Source: Warburgia ugandensis (taxonomy: Eukaryota; Streptophyta; Magnoliopsida; Canellales; Canellaceae). From it: a stretch of 64,000 nt of DNA. The stretch's first letter is position 1. Each line of letters starts with the position of its first letter. Of the stretch, positions 1 to 10,314 are shown one piece after another. Where the stretch lies: contig CP141126.1 of assembly GCA_035236585.1 (NCBI GenBank), positions 69,417,414 through 69,481,413 of the forward strand. The letters run 5' to 3'. Under the pieces are notes generated by a model. That model was not told the origin of the DNA. It searched no databases and saw only the letters and a list, made by a program, of their open reading frames with translations. A program made the position numbers and the translations under genes.

Positions 1-1090
1 CATCGAGCCCCAGGGCCTTTTTTGATTTCATCTTTTTCAATGCCTCTTTCACTTCAAGTATTGTAATCCTATGGTCATATTTATAATGGCCACCATTATT
101 TGAGTTTATGGTACTTTCAATCCCTATATTCTCATGATAATTGTCATTTATCAATTTTTAGAAGTAACTTTCCCAGCTTTGTTTGATCTTATCACCTTTG
201 ACTAGTACCTTTTGGTCATCACTTCTAATACACTTAATATGGTCTAAGTCTATACTTTTCTTTTGTCTTACTTCTGCTTGTTTAGATATATCTTTCTCAT
301 CTTCTCTTGATCCTAATCTATTATAGAGATCATCATATGCCTTGAGTTTAGCTTCACTTACAACTCTCTTAGCAATGTTTTTAGCATTCTTATATTGCTC
401 AAAATTTTCGTTATTTTTAGTCATCTGCATGCTTTAAAACACACCTGTTTCTCTTTAATAACTTTTTGCACTTTTTCACTCCAACACCATATTTACTTTA
501 TTGGTTGTCTTTTACCTTTAGATACTCCTAGGATACCTTTTGCCACTTTCTTAATAGACATAGCCTTATTAGTCCACATGGTGTTTACTTCTATTTCATT
601 ATTCTAGTTTCCTTCTACTATCAACTTGTTTGTAAATGATGCTATCTTTTCTTCTTTAAGTTTCACCACTTAGTTTTTGGACACCTATTAAATTTATTTC
701 CTTTTTTCCATACTTTGATGTAGATATCCATAACCATTAATCTATGTTGTGAGGTTACTCTCATTGGGTATCACCTTATAATCTTTACACATTGATCTTT
801 TGGTATTCCTAACAGAAAAAGTATATTTGGCTTTTATATGATCCACTTTTAAATTTCTTGAGTGTTGATCCCCCTTCTTAAAGTATGTGTTTGCTATAGC
901 TAGGTTATATCCTAAGGCAAAATCAAGTATAACTTTCCCTATTTCATTTCTTTTTCCAATACCATACCCTCCATGTACGCTATCATATCCTTCTTTTCTT
1001 TTCCTACATGACCACTAAAATCTGCTCTTATAAATATCCCCTCTGTGTTGGGAATGTCTTGCATGACTCCCTCTATATCCCCTCTCTTTA
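1..1090 (-). mobile_element. LINE A, RTE-type non-LTR retrotransposon: endonuclease to RT start
   Basis: This is the middle of a plant RTE-type LINE on the minus strand. Bases 1-60 read, in reverse, as the start of the reverse transcriptase (EVKEALKKMKSKKALG-like, the plant LINE motif before GPDGIP). Upstream on that strand come the linker with KSIDLDHIKCI and QKVLVKGDKI, then parts of the apurinic-type endonuclease up to about 1,090. The rest of the RT lies beyond the window's left edge. Stops and frame changes show that it is dead. It closely resembles LINE B at 62,444-64,000 in the same orientation. The assignment to the RTE clade rests on remembered consensus motifs, not on a search. Confidence 0.8.
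158..430 (-). pseudogene. LINE A endonuclease-RT linker segment
   Basis: A 90-codon open segment of the LINE polyprotein. It covers the conserved linker between endonuclease and reverse transcriptase: AYDDLYNRLGSRE, then KKSIDLDHIKCIRSDDQ, then KIKQSWESYF. In intact plant LINEs this stretch is internal to one long ORF. Here it begins at a chance internal Met and ends at a stop, so it is a fragment and not a gene. Confidence 0.75.
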
Positions 1091-1092
1091 GT

Positions 1093-1268
1093 AGCCTTGG
1101 CGCAATGGTAAAAGTTGTCGTCATGTGACCTTGAGGTCATGGGTTCAAGGCGTGGAAATAGCATATTGTAAAAATATAAGGTAAGGCTGCGTACTATAGG
1201 CTCTTGTGGTCCACCCCTTCCCTGGACCCCGCATAGGCCGGAGCTTTGTGCACCGGGGCTGCCCTTTA
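1093..1268 (+). mobile_element. Au-like SINE
   Basis: A tRNA-derived SINE of the Au type that is widespread in plants. The split RNA polymerase III promoter is visible: a box A-like TGGCGCAATGGTA at 1,098-1,110 and a box B-like GGTTCAAGGC at 1,142-1,151. The body carries the typical GGTAAGGCTGCGTACTATAG, CCTTCCCTGGACCCCGCAT and GCACCGGGGCTGCCC blocks. It sits inside LINE A, where about 440 bp of LINE sequence present in LINE B is absent. No clear target-site duplication was found. Confidence 0.8.
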
Positions 1269-1276
1269 TCTGGGAT

Positions 1277-1425
1277 CCGATGCAGTGCGTTGCTTATTGG
1301 GAATGCCCTAGCCCCAGGGAATGTAAAAAATCGATTCATGCATGGGTTTGCCGTGGGCTTTACTTTTGGTTGGCACTTGATGTTGAACCCTTCTCCTTTA
1401 TCCAGGCTTGGGACTAGCAACAACC
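1277..1425 (-). mobile_element. LINE A 5' region
   Basis: On the minus strand this reads as the GC-richer 5' region of a plant RTE LINE: a TCCCAAGCCTGGATAAAGG block, later AGCAACGCACTGCATC. The latter block has a counterpart near 63,978-64,000 in LINE B (AGCAACACACTACATC). It therefore belongs to the same LINE as 1-1,090, with the SINE and a deletion between. Its outer edge abuts the G1 LTR at about 1,430. Confidence 0.6.
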
Positions 1426-1430
1426 GAGTT

Positions 1431-1641
1431 GAAATCTTCGTTCATTATTCATAAAGGAACTCCTTCCACAAGAGAAAATGATCTTAAGTAGGAGACATCC
1501 AACCCTAATCTAGGGGAAAGACAAAATTGCCCCTACTTAAGTTTCAACATACTAAGAAACTTAGTACCCTCAGTGGTAATGTCCAAAGTAAAACTAAACT
1601 ATAATATGACATAATAAAATGTGGGATGATGGTCCTCATCA
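1431..1641 (-). repeat. G1 3' LTR, partial
   Basis: About 211 bp that match 7,329-7,548 with scattered changes, including the shared ATCTTAAGTAG, CTAGGGGAAAGACAAAA and TGTGGGATGATGGTCC blocks. On the minus strand it starts TGATGAGGACC at 1,641. Homology ends at 1,431, where LINE A begins. The outer part of this LTR is therefore displaced, not absent by design. Confidence 0.8.
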
Positions 1642-1656
1642 ATCTCCTCAGCTAAA
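1642..1656 (-). other. G1 polypurine tract
   Basis: On the minus strand GCTGAGGAGAT lies directly before the 3' LTR start TGATGAGG. This purine-rich stretch is where plus-strand DNA synthesis would be primed. Its position next to the LTR supports the LTR boundary at 1,641. Confidence 0.55.
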
Positions 1657-2389
1657 AGACTTCGACTCTGTCGAAATAAGAACATTGAACCTCCTAAGTG
1701 TACGTGTGCCCAAGGTGGGGTTGTCAAATGCATATAATACACTTGGCTCATTAGTAAAAATCCTTTTTATATGTAGCTTCCCAATGTGGGGTCTTTAAAT
1801 AGTGCTTACATATATAGGTCTTCAATCATCTCTTACGTGGATCTTCCTAGGGTGGGGACTTCACTATAGTACATATGTACATTCAAGAGGTCTTCTGCTC
1901 TTAAGAACCTGATGAAATAAAGGCCCTCATTAGTAGCCTCTGATATATCTTGAAGTCACGTACAGGGTGGTGATCATTATCATGGTTGCCTTGTGATAGT
2001 AATTCAAAAGGTCTGAATCTAGGTACTGAAACTCATACTCTGTGATCTAGGTGTAATCAGATGTAGGCCTATTATTCTACTTGACAAGGAATTTTTGCTA
2101 ACCTTCTTGTCTAGTTGATACCATCTAATCGTCAAGTATGTCCTTTACCTGCTCTTTTGTAGGACGAACTTGTGGTTGTGGAGGTAATGGCTGCATGGGT
2201 GGGGCATGGGACCAAGGGCTCTGGGTGGGCTGGCTGGCTGGGATCATTGCTCGAGTCAGGATTATAGTCAAAACTAGGATCAATGGGTGGACTGGTGGGG
2301 TGACAAAAAGGAACTAGATCCTTCACATTTAACTTTGAACTAATTCCCTAATTAGGACGAATATCCAAGACATAAATGTTCTCCCTTAC

Positions 2390-3345
2390 CCTCCTCAATG
2401 CTCGAAAAGGTTTGGCACTGCGAGCCTGTGACTTCTGAGCGACTCCCTGGGGAAAGTGCTGACTATGACGTGATTACCTGGCTGAAATTCCTTATATTGC
2501 TTGTGCAAGTCAACACTAAATTTATATTTCTTGTTACTTAAAACTAATCCTTCGATTGATCTTAGAATGCAAATCACGTATATGTTGTGCTAAGGACTAG
2601 GCTGACTTAGATGGCTTATGTGACGTAGGTATGTGTATGAGATCTACAAGCATTTTAGGCTTGTACCCATGAACAACCTCAAAGGGACTCATACTAGTTG
2701 TTCTATTAATAGAATTATTATATGCGAACTCAACACTTGTCCTAACTCCTAATGTGCTCTCCCACTAAGACCTCAACAAATTCTTAGGGCTTCGATTCAC
2801 AACTTCTGTTTGACCATCCGTCTTTGGGTGGTAAGCAGAGGATAATTGAAGCCTAGTGCCCATCATGTGCTATAGTATTTTCCAAAAGTAGCTGACAAAC
2901 TTGACATCCCTGTAACAAGACTACAAACTCAAAAAAAATATTGGCATTCCTAAACACATCAGTAGTCTTAGAGCAAGTAATGAAGTGGGCATTTTAGAAA
3001 AAGGTTCACAATGAAAAATATGGAATCATGCTTCCTGATAGTCTTTGGTAGTCCAAACACGAAGTCCATGCTCAAATCTTGCCATAGGACACGTGGCACT
3101 GGTAAAGGGGTGTACAATCCTGTATTGTGTTTGTGTTGCTTTGCCATTTAAAACGTACAGCATTGCCCAATGATGCTCGCAACATCCTACTAGAGACTAG
3201 GCCCATAGAACCTATCAGAGACAAGGGCAACCATCTTGTCACGACCGAAATGGCCAGCGACTTGCTCGTGTGGAGCTCCCAGATGAGAAAACCTATCAAG
3301 GAAGTATGTGGAATATACAAATGAAGGCCTCTAAACAAATAACCA
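2390..3345 (-). pseudogene. G1 integrase remnant
   Basis: Minus-strand pieces of a gypsy integrase in several frames. Near 3,240-3,340 are remains of the zinc-binding region (GHFGRDKMVALV, then RFYGPSL). Near 3,060-3,120 is the catalytic-core entry QDLSMDFVFGL, holding the first Asp of the DDE triad. Near 2,395-2,577 is the C-terminal part (LSNKKYKFSVDLHKQYKEFQPG). Stops and frame changes separate the pieces. The enzyme would join cDNA ends to host DNA. Confidence 0.7.
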
Positions 3346-3539
3346 GTTGTGCAAGAGATAGTCCCTAGCACTCCGTACCTAACCCTTATCAGTGATATGT
3401 AAATCTCTAAAAAATTTGGCCGTGATGGATAATCCCCTTCCAAACACTCAAACCCAGTGACCTCAACTTGTAAGGTGTGTAGTAATGCCACCTTACAGCT
3501 TAACGCATTTGCAGGTTTGTTCTCGACCCTTGCCTTGTG

Positions 3540-4860
3540 CTTAAGCACAAATGAATATGAAGAAATTCAACTCATTTGGCATGTCTCAGGTTAAATTTCT
3601 TTTGGGAGATGAGGTATCGCAGGGCCTTATGGTCATAAAACAAAATAAATTTGTTCGACAATAAGTAATCCCTCAAATATTGTAATGCCTAAACGACTGC
3701 ATAGAACTCCTTGCCATAGGTGGAGTATTTTTGTTATACGTCATCTAATATCTCGCTGACCATGAGGTGACTCTTCTAAATTAGAACTCCTATACCTAAA
3801 CCAAGTGCATCGCATGCCACTTTAAAAACCCTTGAGAAGTTTGGTAGGCGCTTCACCCGAGCTTTAGCCATTTGCTCTTTGATTTCTTTGAACACTTGGC
3901 ATGCAACGTTCGTTCATTTAAACTCGCCCTTCTTCATGCAATCAATAATGAGATCCATAATGGAATTGAACCCGTGGATGAAGCAACGATAGAAGGTCCC
4001 TAACCCAAGGAAAATGTGGACCTATGAATATTTTGTGGCTCACTCCACAAAATATTAGATCTCACCTTCTTTGGGTTTGCAGAGATACCTTGAGAAGAAA
4101 CCATAAATCCTAAGAAGATAACCTATTGTGAAGCAAATGAACATTAGGATTTACGTATAGCTTCTCTGTACTTAGCATCTCACAAATTTGCCTCAAGTGG
4201 ATGAGGTGCTTCCTGAGTTTGACTATAGATCAAGATGTCGTCGAAGTACATGACCAGGAACATGCCAATAAATAGCCTCAACACGTGTGTCCTCATCAAT
4301 GTACTAGGGGCATTCAAAAGCCTAAAAGGCATGACCATCCACTCATATAAACCATCATTCGACTTGAATGCAGTCTTCCACTCATCCCCTAGACAAATAT
4401 GGACTTGGCGATAGCCACTCTTAAGGTCAATCTTTGAAAAGATTATGACATCCACCATCATGTCCAATATATCGTTGAACCTCGGTATGGGAAATCAATA
4501 CTTGACTTTGATTTTATTGATAGCTTGATTGTCCACACACATCCTCCATGACCCATCTTTCCTGGGTGTGGTAGTGCAAGTACGGCACAGGGGTTCAAGC
4601 TTTATTGAATGAAACCTTTTCTTAATAATTCATCCTCTAGTTTCTTCAACTTAGCATGCTTGGTAGGACTCATTCTGTAGTGGGAAAGGTTCAGAAGACT
4701 CGATTCGAGGATCAGATCTATATGATGCTGAGTGTCCCTCATGGGAGGTAGCTCATTTGGTAAATCATCAGGAAAAACATCTTGATACTCATGTAGAACA
4801 AGAGTTACCTCGCTAGAGTACTTAGGAGCTGGCAGCGATGGGGTCTCTTTCACCACTAAG
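3540..4860 (-). pseudogene. G1 reverse transcriptase and RNase H remnant
   Basis: At 4,602-4,856 lies the region before the RT (HEYQDVFPDDLP, HHIDLILESS, KLKKLEDELLRKGFIQ). At 4,180-4,467 lies the RT palm: [15 protein letters not shown], then [14 protein letters not shown], then [11 protein letters not shown]. The YFDD catalytic box is intact. RNase H-like sequence follows to about 3,540. Stops and frameshifts lie between the parts, so no full enzyme can be made. Confidence 0.8.
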
Positions 4861-4969
4861 GATAGAAGAAAGGCTCATCTCTAGTGTATCTTGCAAATGC
4901 GTCAGCGCTAAGAATGTGGAGGCCTTTAGCTTTCGCTTTGCCATCCATGACTGCTTTATTGCTGCCTTC

Positions 4970-5404
4970 TTATTGCTTAGGTGGTGCTTTGGGTGGTAAA
5001 GGATTGAGTCGAATCCTCTTGTCGTCATACAAGAAAGAGTACGAATTAGACTGGCTATAAATAATAGCGTCTATATCCTGAAACCATGACCTGCCTAAAA
5101 TAATGTGACATGCATCTATAGGTACCACATCACACCACAAGGTGTCCTTATATGTTAGAAATGCAATTGGAACCTGACACCTCTGAGTTGAGAGTGGTGA
5201 AGAAGCATCAATCCTCTCAACTCTGTAAGGTCTAGCATGGGGAAGGGGCGAAAGTCCTAAGTGGGAGATAGCATGGGTAGAAATTATATTTGTGCAACAC
5301 CCACTATCGACGACAACTTTACAGTTCTTTTCGCCACTCTTGACATGTGTATGAAATATATTCGTCCCGCACCAATCATCACTACCCCTTGGGTGCACGA
5401 GCAC
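4970..5404 (-). pseudogene. G1 aspartic protease segment
   Basis: A 144-codon open segment with the retropepsin active site VVVDSGCCTNIIS and, about 60 residues on, the VVPIDACHIILGRSWFQDID block typical of plant gypsy proteases. The DSG triad is present. In the intact element this would be an internal part of gag-pol and would cut the polyprotein. It runs into RT-proximal sequence after a frame change. Confidence 0.8.
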
Positions 5405-5599
5405 ACTTGACTATCATCACACATGGGGTATTACCCTGCCCATGGGGCCTACAAGTCTCTTGCATTATGGCAACTCTCTGATTGTTCGCCTCATGGGCCT
5501 CCTCCTTATCGTTGGCCTCACCAATGGTCTCATAAACCTCCTAGGGCCATCCTTCATGCTCATTATAGACATCCTCACCCTCTATAAGCACGGATTTAG

Positions 5600-6590
5600 A
5601 GGGGACCCTAGAAGGGCATTATGTATCCACATATCCAAATCCTTGACATTGATAATACCTAGTGTTGCTATTTACCCTTGATCTCTCTTCTGACACAACC
5701 TTTCCTTTATTGATATTAGATGCAACAGTTGCTTGAGTTCTAGGTTATTGATTCCCAAATGTGAATTAACCTTGGATTCATACTACTTATTGGGTTGCGG
5801 TTTAAGATACTGCTCCAATTCTTCCACTATTCGATAGGCATGATCCGAGGAGTTTATATCATGGGGAATGAGTTCTTTCTGAAGCTTAGGGCGAAGGCCT
5901 ATCCTAATCCTATACAAGATCATAGAAGGTTTCTCCTTTACATTGCACCTCATCATAAACTCATCAGACCAGGCAATGTATTTAGTAACAGACAGACCTC
6001 CCTGATTAAGGTTCTGCCATTGATCTAGTAACCTAGAATGGTAGGAGAGGGGGACAAACTTCTCCGTTAGCCTTTTCTTCATGTTCACGCAAGTGGAAAT
6101 GGGTGGATGCATGACTGCAGCTTGCTAAAGCTCCAAATTGGTTTGATAGAGCCTTGCTTGACCAATCAATTTAATTTTGGTAAACTAGACCCACTGCTCT
6201 TCAGACATTTTATACTAGTCAAAATAATGATCCATGTCCAAAAGCTAGTCAAGAAGTCGCTTTGGATTTAGTTCGCCATCATAGGTGGAGGCCTCAAGCT
6301 TGATATATTTTAGGGCCTAATTTTCAGCGATATGTGGCTCATAATTGCAATGATGGTGATTACCAACTTCTCTGTGGTCACGTCGCTCCTGCATGGCTAG
6401 TCCAGCATGTGCGTTACCTATGGGAGGTTCAGGTTGCTACTCTAAGGCCTATGTGTAGGAACCTTGATCATCTAATCGCTTTTTCATTTCAGCATGTTGG
6501 TTGATTACACGATTAGTCAACTCAGCCATTTGAGCTTGAATTTCCTGAAGGGTTTTACTAAGTTGTGAACCCATTGGCTAGTAGGACTGA
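5600..6590 (-). pseudogene. G1 gag remnant
   Basis: The capsid-like segment at 5,783-6,112 (MKKRLTEKFVPLSYHSRL, LNQGGLSVTKYIAWSDEFM, IGLRPKLQKELIPHD) matches the plant Retrotrans_gag pattern. Near 5,630-5,680 is a nucleocapsid knuckle reading YYQCQGFGYVDT-stop-CP. Compared with the usual CX2CX4HX4C, its first Cys and its His are both replaced by Tyr. A further N-terminal part runs to about 6,590 in broken frames. Confidence 0.7.
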
Positions 6591-6841
6591 CCACTACGGG
6601 TGGACATATATTACGATGTCTTGACACCTTATGACCGAACACCCTATGACTTTATGGTAAGTGCTCTAAACCTATACGCAATGCTCTAAATCTAAATGGA
6701 ATGATCACACAAGACCTTTGGAATGCAATTAAACACAATGGCCTATATTGTGCTTCTGTGATAAGGCGAAACATGAAAAAATCTAATGCAAATCTGTTGG
6801 GGGTTACAAATGCGAACTAATGCAGATCCTAAGCAACCTTA

Positions 6842-6856
6842 TGCTTTGATACTAAA
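6842..6856 (-). other. G1 primer-binding site
   Basis: On the minus strand TTTAGTATCAAAGCA starts two bases after the 5' LTR end. It resembles the canonical plant primer site TGGTATCAGAGCA for initiator methionine tRNA, with a few changes. It fixes the inner edge of the LTR. Confidence 0.6.
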
Positions 6857-6858
6857 TT

Positions 6859-7548
6859 TGATATAGGATAGCATGCTAATGGCCTAATCTATATGCTAAG
6901 ATCAGATTAGAATTAATTTAAATAAGGAAAACTTAAATTAAACTATCACTAGCATTTTTAACATGCAAAAAACAGCCTTAGTAGGCATGAATGACTTACA
7001 ACAAATTACAGGATCTATAGATCGTCCTAGATCTCTATTGATTAAGGTAAGATTGAAGTTGTAATTCGGATCATCCCTCTGATTGATGTACGGTCCTGAT
7101 TAAGCTCCGGATCTAGGGTTTTAGGAATTTAATGCAAAATAACATTTATAGATTATTACTGATGTAGATCAAGTAACCACATGCAGCACAGAAATCCCTC
7201 GTTAAAAGATAAAGTAGAAAAAATACTGACTTACAGTACAGGATGAAACGATATTAATTTGGCCTCATATCAAACGCGGCTTCACACCCACTGAAAGAAG
7301 CTAGAACAAAGAATACACCAAGACTAACGAAATCTTCATTCATTATTCATAAAAAAACTCCTTACACAAAAGAGAAAAGGATCTTAAGTAGGGGACATCT
7401 AAACCTAATCTAGGGGAAAGACAAAAATTGCCCCTACTTAAGTCAAAACACACCAAGAAACCTAATACCCTCTGTGGTAAATATCCAAAGTAAAACTAAA
7501 CTATAACATAACATAAAATAAAAAAATGTGGGATGATGGTCCCCATCA
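6859..7548 (-). repeat. G1 5' LTR
   Basis: A 690-bp LTR, TG...CA on the plus strand (TGATATAGG at 6,859 to CCCCATCA at 7,548). The last 220 bp match the left LTR. The inner edge is set by the primer-binding site and the outer edge by the switch to G2 integrase sequence. Confidence 0.7.
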
Positions 7549-7679
7549 CAAGGTCTCCATCATGTGCTTCATAGATGATGGCCTCTCTGAGGGAGCATTG
7601 TAAAATGCAAAGTAGATTACCCTTAAAAAGAAAACCATCCTGCTCAATAAGACACTGAAAAGGACTATGCTACTCGAGT

Positions 7680-8060
7680 TATGTTTGATCGCGATGCTGA
7701 AGGATTGAATGAACTCTATCCGCATAGCATGTTTTTGAGTTTTTGTTGACATTGTAGGAATCTGAACACTTTGTGATCCAAGTATAGTACGAAGGGTTGT
7801 GGTAGCAAATACTGGCTCCAGTGTTCCAACGGCTGTACAATAGCGTAGAACTCTTTATCATAAGTGTGGTAGTTGCAGCGTGAATCGTTCAACCTCTTAC
7901 TAAATAAAGCAACTGACTTTCCTTCTTGACTTAAGATAGCACCGATCCCAAAGTTTGAAGCATTGTACTCTACTTCAAACAAACAATTAAAGTTAGGTAA
8001 AGATAGTATGAATGCATTTGTTACCTTTTTCTTTATTAGTTCAAAACTTTTCTGTGCTTC
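7680..8060 (-). pseudogene. G2 RNase H remnant
   Basis: The segment at 7,716-7,982 reads FEVEYNASNFGIGAILSQEG, SVALFSKRLNDSRCNYHTYDKEFYAIVQPLEHW and YLDHKVFRFL in broken phrases. This is the gypsy RNase H pattern CDASGVGIGAVL...YSTYDKEFYALVRALE. The first catalytic Asp of CDAS appears as Asn (YNAS). Downstream frames continue to the G1 junction. Confidence 0.75.
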
Positions 8061-8282
8061 TTCAAACAGTCCCCACGTAACCAGTCATCCATAATGTCAA
8101 ATAAATCATGTTCTTCTTTTGTAAAACTACCAAGGACTATAGTCATAGTGTCCACTTATAAGTTCCACCTTTAAGAGATTCAATTATTGGAGCAATTATA
8201 GCACTGAAGTTTCTAATGAACCTCTTGTATAAAGAAGCTAAACCATGAAGCTTGTAATGTCAAGCAATATCTTAGGCATGGG

Positions 8283-8960
8283 CTAGCTAACAATAGCGTC
8301 CACCTTACTTGGGATCATCTTCACTCCATCGACCGAAATGATATAGCCTAGGAAAATCAGGCTATCTGAAAAATTTTTACACTTTTTTGAATTGCCATAC
8401 AACTTTTGCTTTCTTGAAAATTGTAGCATTTGTTGAAGATGATCTAAGTGCTCTACCTGGCTTTTGCTGTGTACAAGTATTTCATCGTAATATATAGCTA
8501 CAAATTTTCCATTAAAAGGTTTAAAGATGTGAGTCACTAAACATGAATGTACTAGGTGAATTAGACAAATCAAAGGGCATTGCCAACCACACGTACATGC
8601 CATCTAGAGTTTTAAATACAGTTTTTCATTCATCACTTGCTCTTGTCCGTATTTGATGGTAGCCGCTACGAAGGTCGATCTTGGTGAAAGTTGTCGCACG
8701 ATGCTGTTGGTCCAACAAGTCATCCAAGCTTTGAATGAGAAAGCGGTAATTGATTGTGATTTTATTCACTGCTCTGCTATTGATGCTCATTTCCCACGAA
8801 CCGTTCTTCTTTGGCATAAGAAGGGTAGGTACTGCTCATGGACATTTGCTTTTGTGTACTAAACCTTTGGCCATCAATTATTCCACTTGTGTTTGCAATT
8901 CCTTGTGTTCTTTAGGGCTCATGTGATAAGCTGCTTTGGTAGGAATTACAGATCCTGGGA
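8283..8960 (-). pseudogene. G2 reverse transcriptase remnant
   Basis: The segment at 8,626-8,817 has the fingers and palm start ([31 protein letters not shown]). The segment at 8,283-8,603 has the palm core in the form IYYDEILVHSKS and the following FLGYIISVDGVKM. The catalytic box is YYDE instead of YVDD or YFDD, so the second Asp is Glu. Stops and a shift lie between the two segments. Confidence 0.75.
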
Positions 8961-9040
8961 TGAAGTCAATACAATGTTGTGTGTCTTGCAAAGGAGGTAA
9001 GCCGCTAAGATCTCCCCAAGAAGTACGTCTTCATACTCAC

Positions 9041-9720
9041 TTAGCAAAGGACATACAATTTAAGATTGTACATTAGTTCTGCCTCATTGCTTGCAGCATT
9101 TAATATGTTTACAAAAGTTTCAGCTTCTTTCTTGCTGCTATAATGAATCACATCTGAAGTTTTAATTATTTCAGATTTTAAGGGTACAAGAATTATCTTT
9201 TCATCATGGAACATAAAAGATTGTGTTTTTGAACTCTTCATGTTGGGCTCTCCTGTCATACTACCATGGTCTTTCAATAATAAATGGCAATCATCCATCA
9301 GAATACCAGAACACCAAACCTCGTCTTTATAGCAATTTTCAATAGAAAAGGAAACAAGGCATTTGTAGGTTACCTTTATTTGATGACATTTCACGAACTA
9401 ATTCAATCTGTCTCTAGCTTTATCTTGTTAACTAGCTCGGTAGAGGCCACGTTCATACCTTGCAATGAGAAGTATAAAGCATGTGAAAGATAGCATAGTG
9501 CAATCAATCATCATCATCTTAGTGTATGACGTTTAAGGCTCTTTGCATCACCAACATCTCTCCCTGGTCTGCAGGGATATCATCCTCTTCTTCCTCATCA
9601 AAAGTTGATTGCCTCTATTCTTTTTCAAAGTCAAATTCTTCTATCATTGGAACCACCATGTGGTTTGAACATTCAGAAGCAAAATGTCCTAAACCTTGCC
9701 ACTTATAGCACCTCCTTGGA
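9041..9720 (-). pseudogene. G2 protease and nucleocapsid remnant
   Basis: The segment at 9,041-9,394 has the protease C-terminal half (CLVSFSIENCYKDEVWCSG, then DDCHLLL). Upstream, near 9,430-9,470, TSHCKV is joined almost directly to NVASTELVNKIKLET. In related elements the active-site stretch (IIDSG or similar) lies between these, so it appears deleted. Near 9,655-9,710 is the knuckle RCYKWQGLGHFASEC, with Trp in place of the second zinc Cys. Confidence 0.7.
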
Positions 9721-9760
9721 TTCATTAGAGGAAGTAGTTTGCATGTCATACTTTGCTTGA

Positions 9761-10314
9761 GTTTCACAGTGACTAATACTGATGTTACAGACTTATGGAG
9801 ACTAAATGGTGTGCATAGATGGAAATGGGAGGATTCCGGCTAGAGAATTACACGATTTTGGCTGGATATTGCTTGATTTTGATGGAGATTAACTAGGGTT
9901 TGTTTTGCTGGAGAGAAAAGTGACAGCAGAGATCATGGTTTTGGGGGCAAATGAAAGTACTTTTCCTCTTTTACCACCTCATATACAGAAATGCCTATTG
10001 TTTTGGTCTTATTTATTAACAAACCTAAATGGGTTTTTTGTAAATAAACCAAAAACAATGCTTACTCTTGAAATAAAATCCAAATGGGTAAAAAAAAAGA
10101 AAGAGAGAAAAGACTCCACGATTCCCATGTGCTCGGAATTGCAGATCATTACATCGGGATCGTCAAAACCCTGCTTCCAATTCAGCGGATCCTTCAAATC
10201 CAGAAGCATACGAATAGCAATTTGAAATCGCCTGATTAGGAGGCGGTGATTTTGACTATAAATGACCAAATCTAGTGACCTTGAACCGAGCCAATGGAGG
10301 AGCAATGACATCAT
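9761..10314. other. No recognised gene; possible LTR or untranslated remnant between G2 and G3
   Basis: About 550 bp with no product I recognise. Its position next to the G3 integrase C-terminus would suit a 3' LTR or untranslated region, but no matching copy was seen on the other side of G3. A minus-strand open stretch at 10,009-10,314 shows no family motif. Confidence 0.4.

Larger units (their letters stand above)
1431..7548 (-). mobile_element. G1: Ty3/gypsy LTR retrotransposon, minus strand
   Basis: A decayed but structurally readable gypsy element. Reading the minus strand from 7,548 to 1,431 gives: 5' LTR, primer-binding site, gag, aspartic protease, reverse transcriptase, RNase H, integrase, polypurine stretch, and part of the 3' LTR. 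All coding parts carry stops or frameshifts. The left LTR is cut by LINE A, so the rest of it should lie beyond the LINE, outside the window. The right edge interrupts the integrase of G2 in its EAHGGGL-like motif, so G1 is younger than G2. Confidence 0.85.
7549..9760 (-). mobile_element. G2: Ty3/gypsy remnant interrupted by G1
   Basis: Minus-strand pol and gag end of an older gypsy element. Reading rightwards on the plus strand it covers an integrase zinc-region start (MKHMMETL, equivalent to EAHGGGL, cut by G1 at 7,549), RNase H, RT, protease and nucleocapsid knuckle. No LTR of its own was recognised. Both the RT and the protease have lost catalytic residues. Confidence 0.75.

Noticed and set aside
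1093-1160. tRNA gene suggested by box A- and box B-like sequences
   Set aside because: No cloverleaf arms or acceptor stem; the downstream body is Au SINE sequence.
1431-1641. A complete 211-bp LTR for G1
   Set aside because: The reading from the primer-binding site at 6,842 gives a 690-bp right LTR; the left copy simply stops where LINE A begins.
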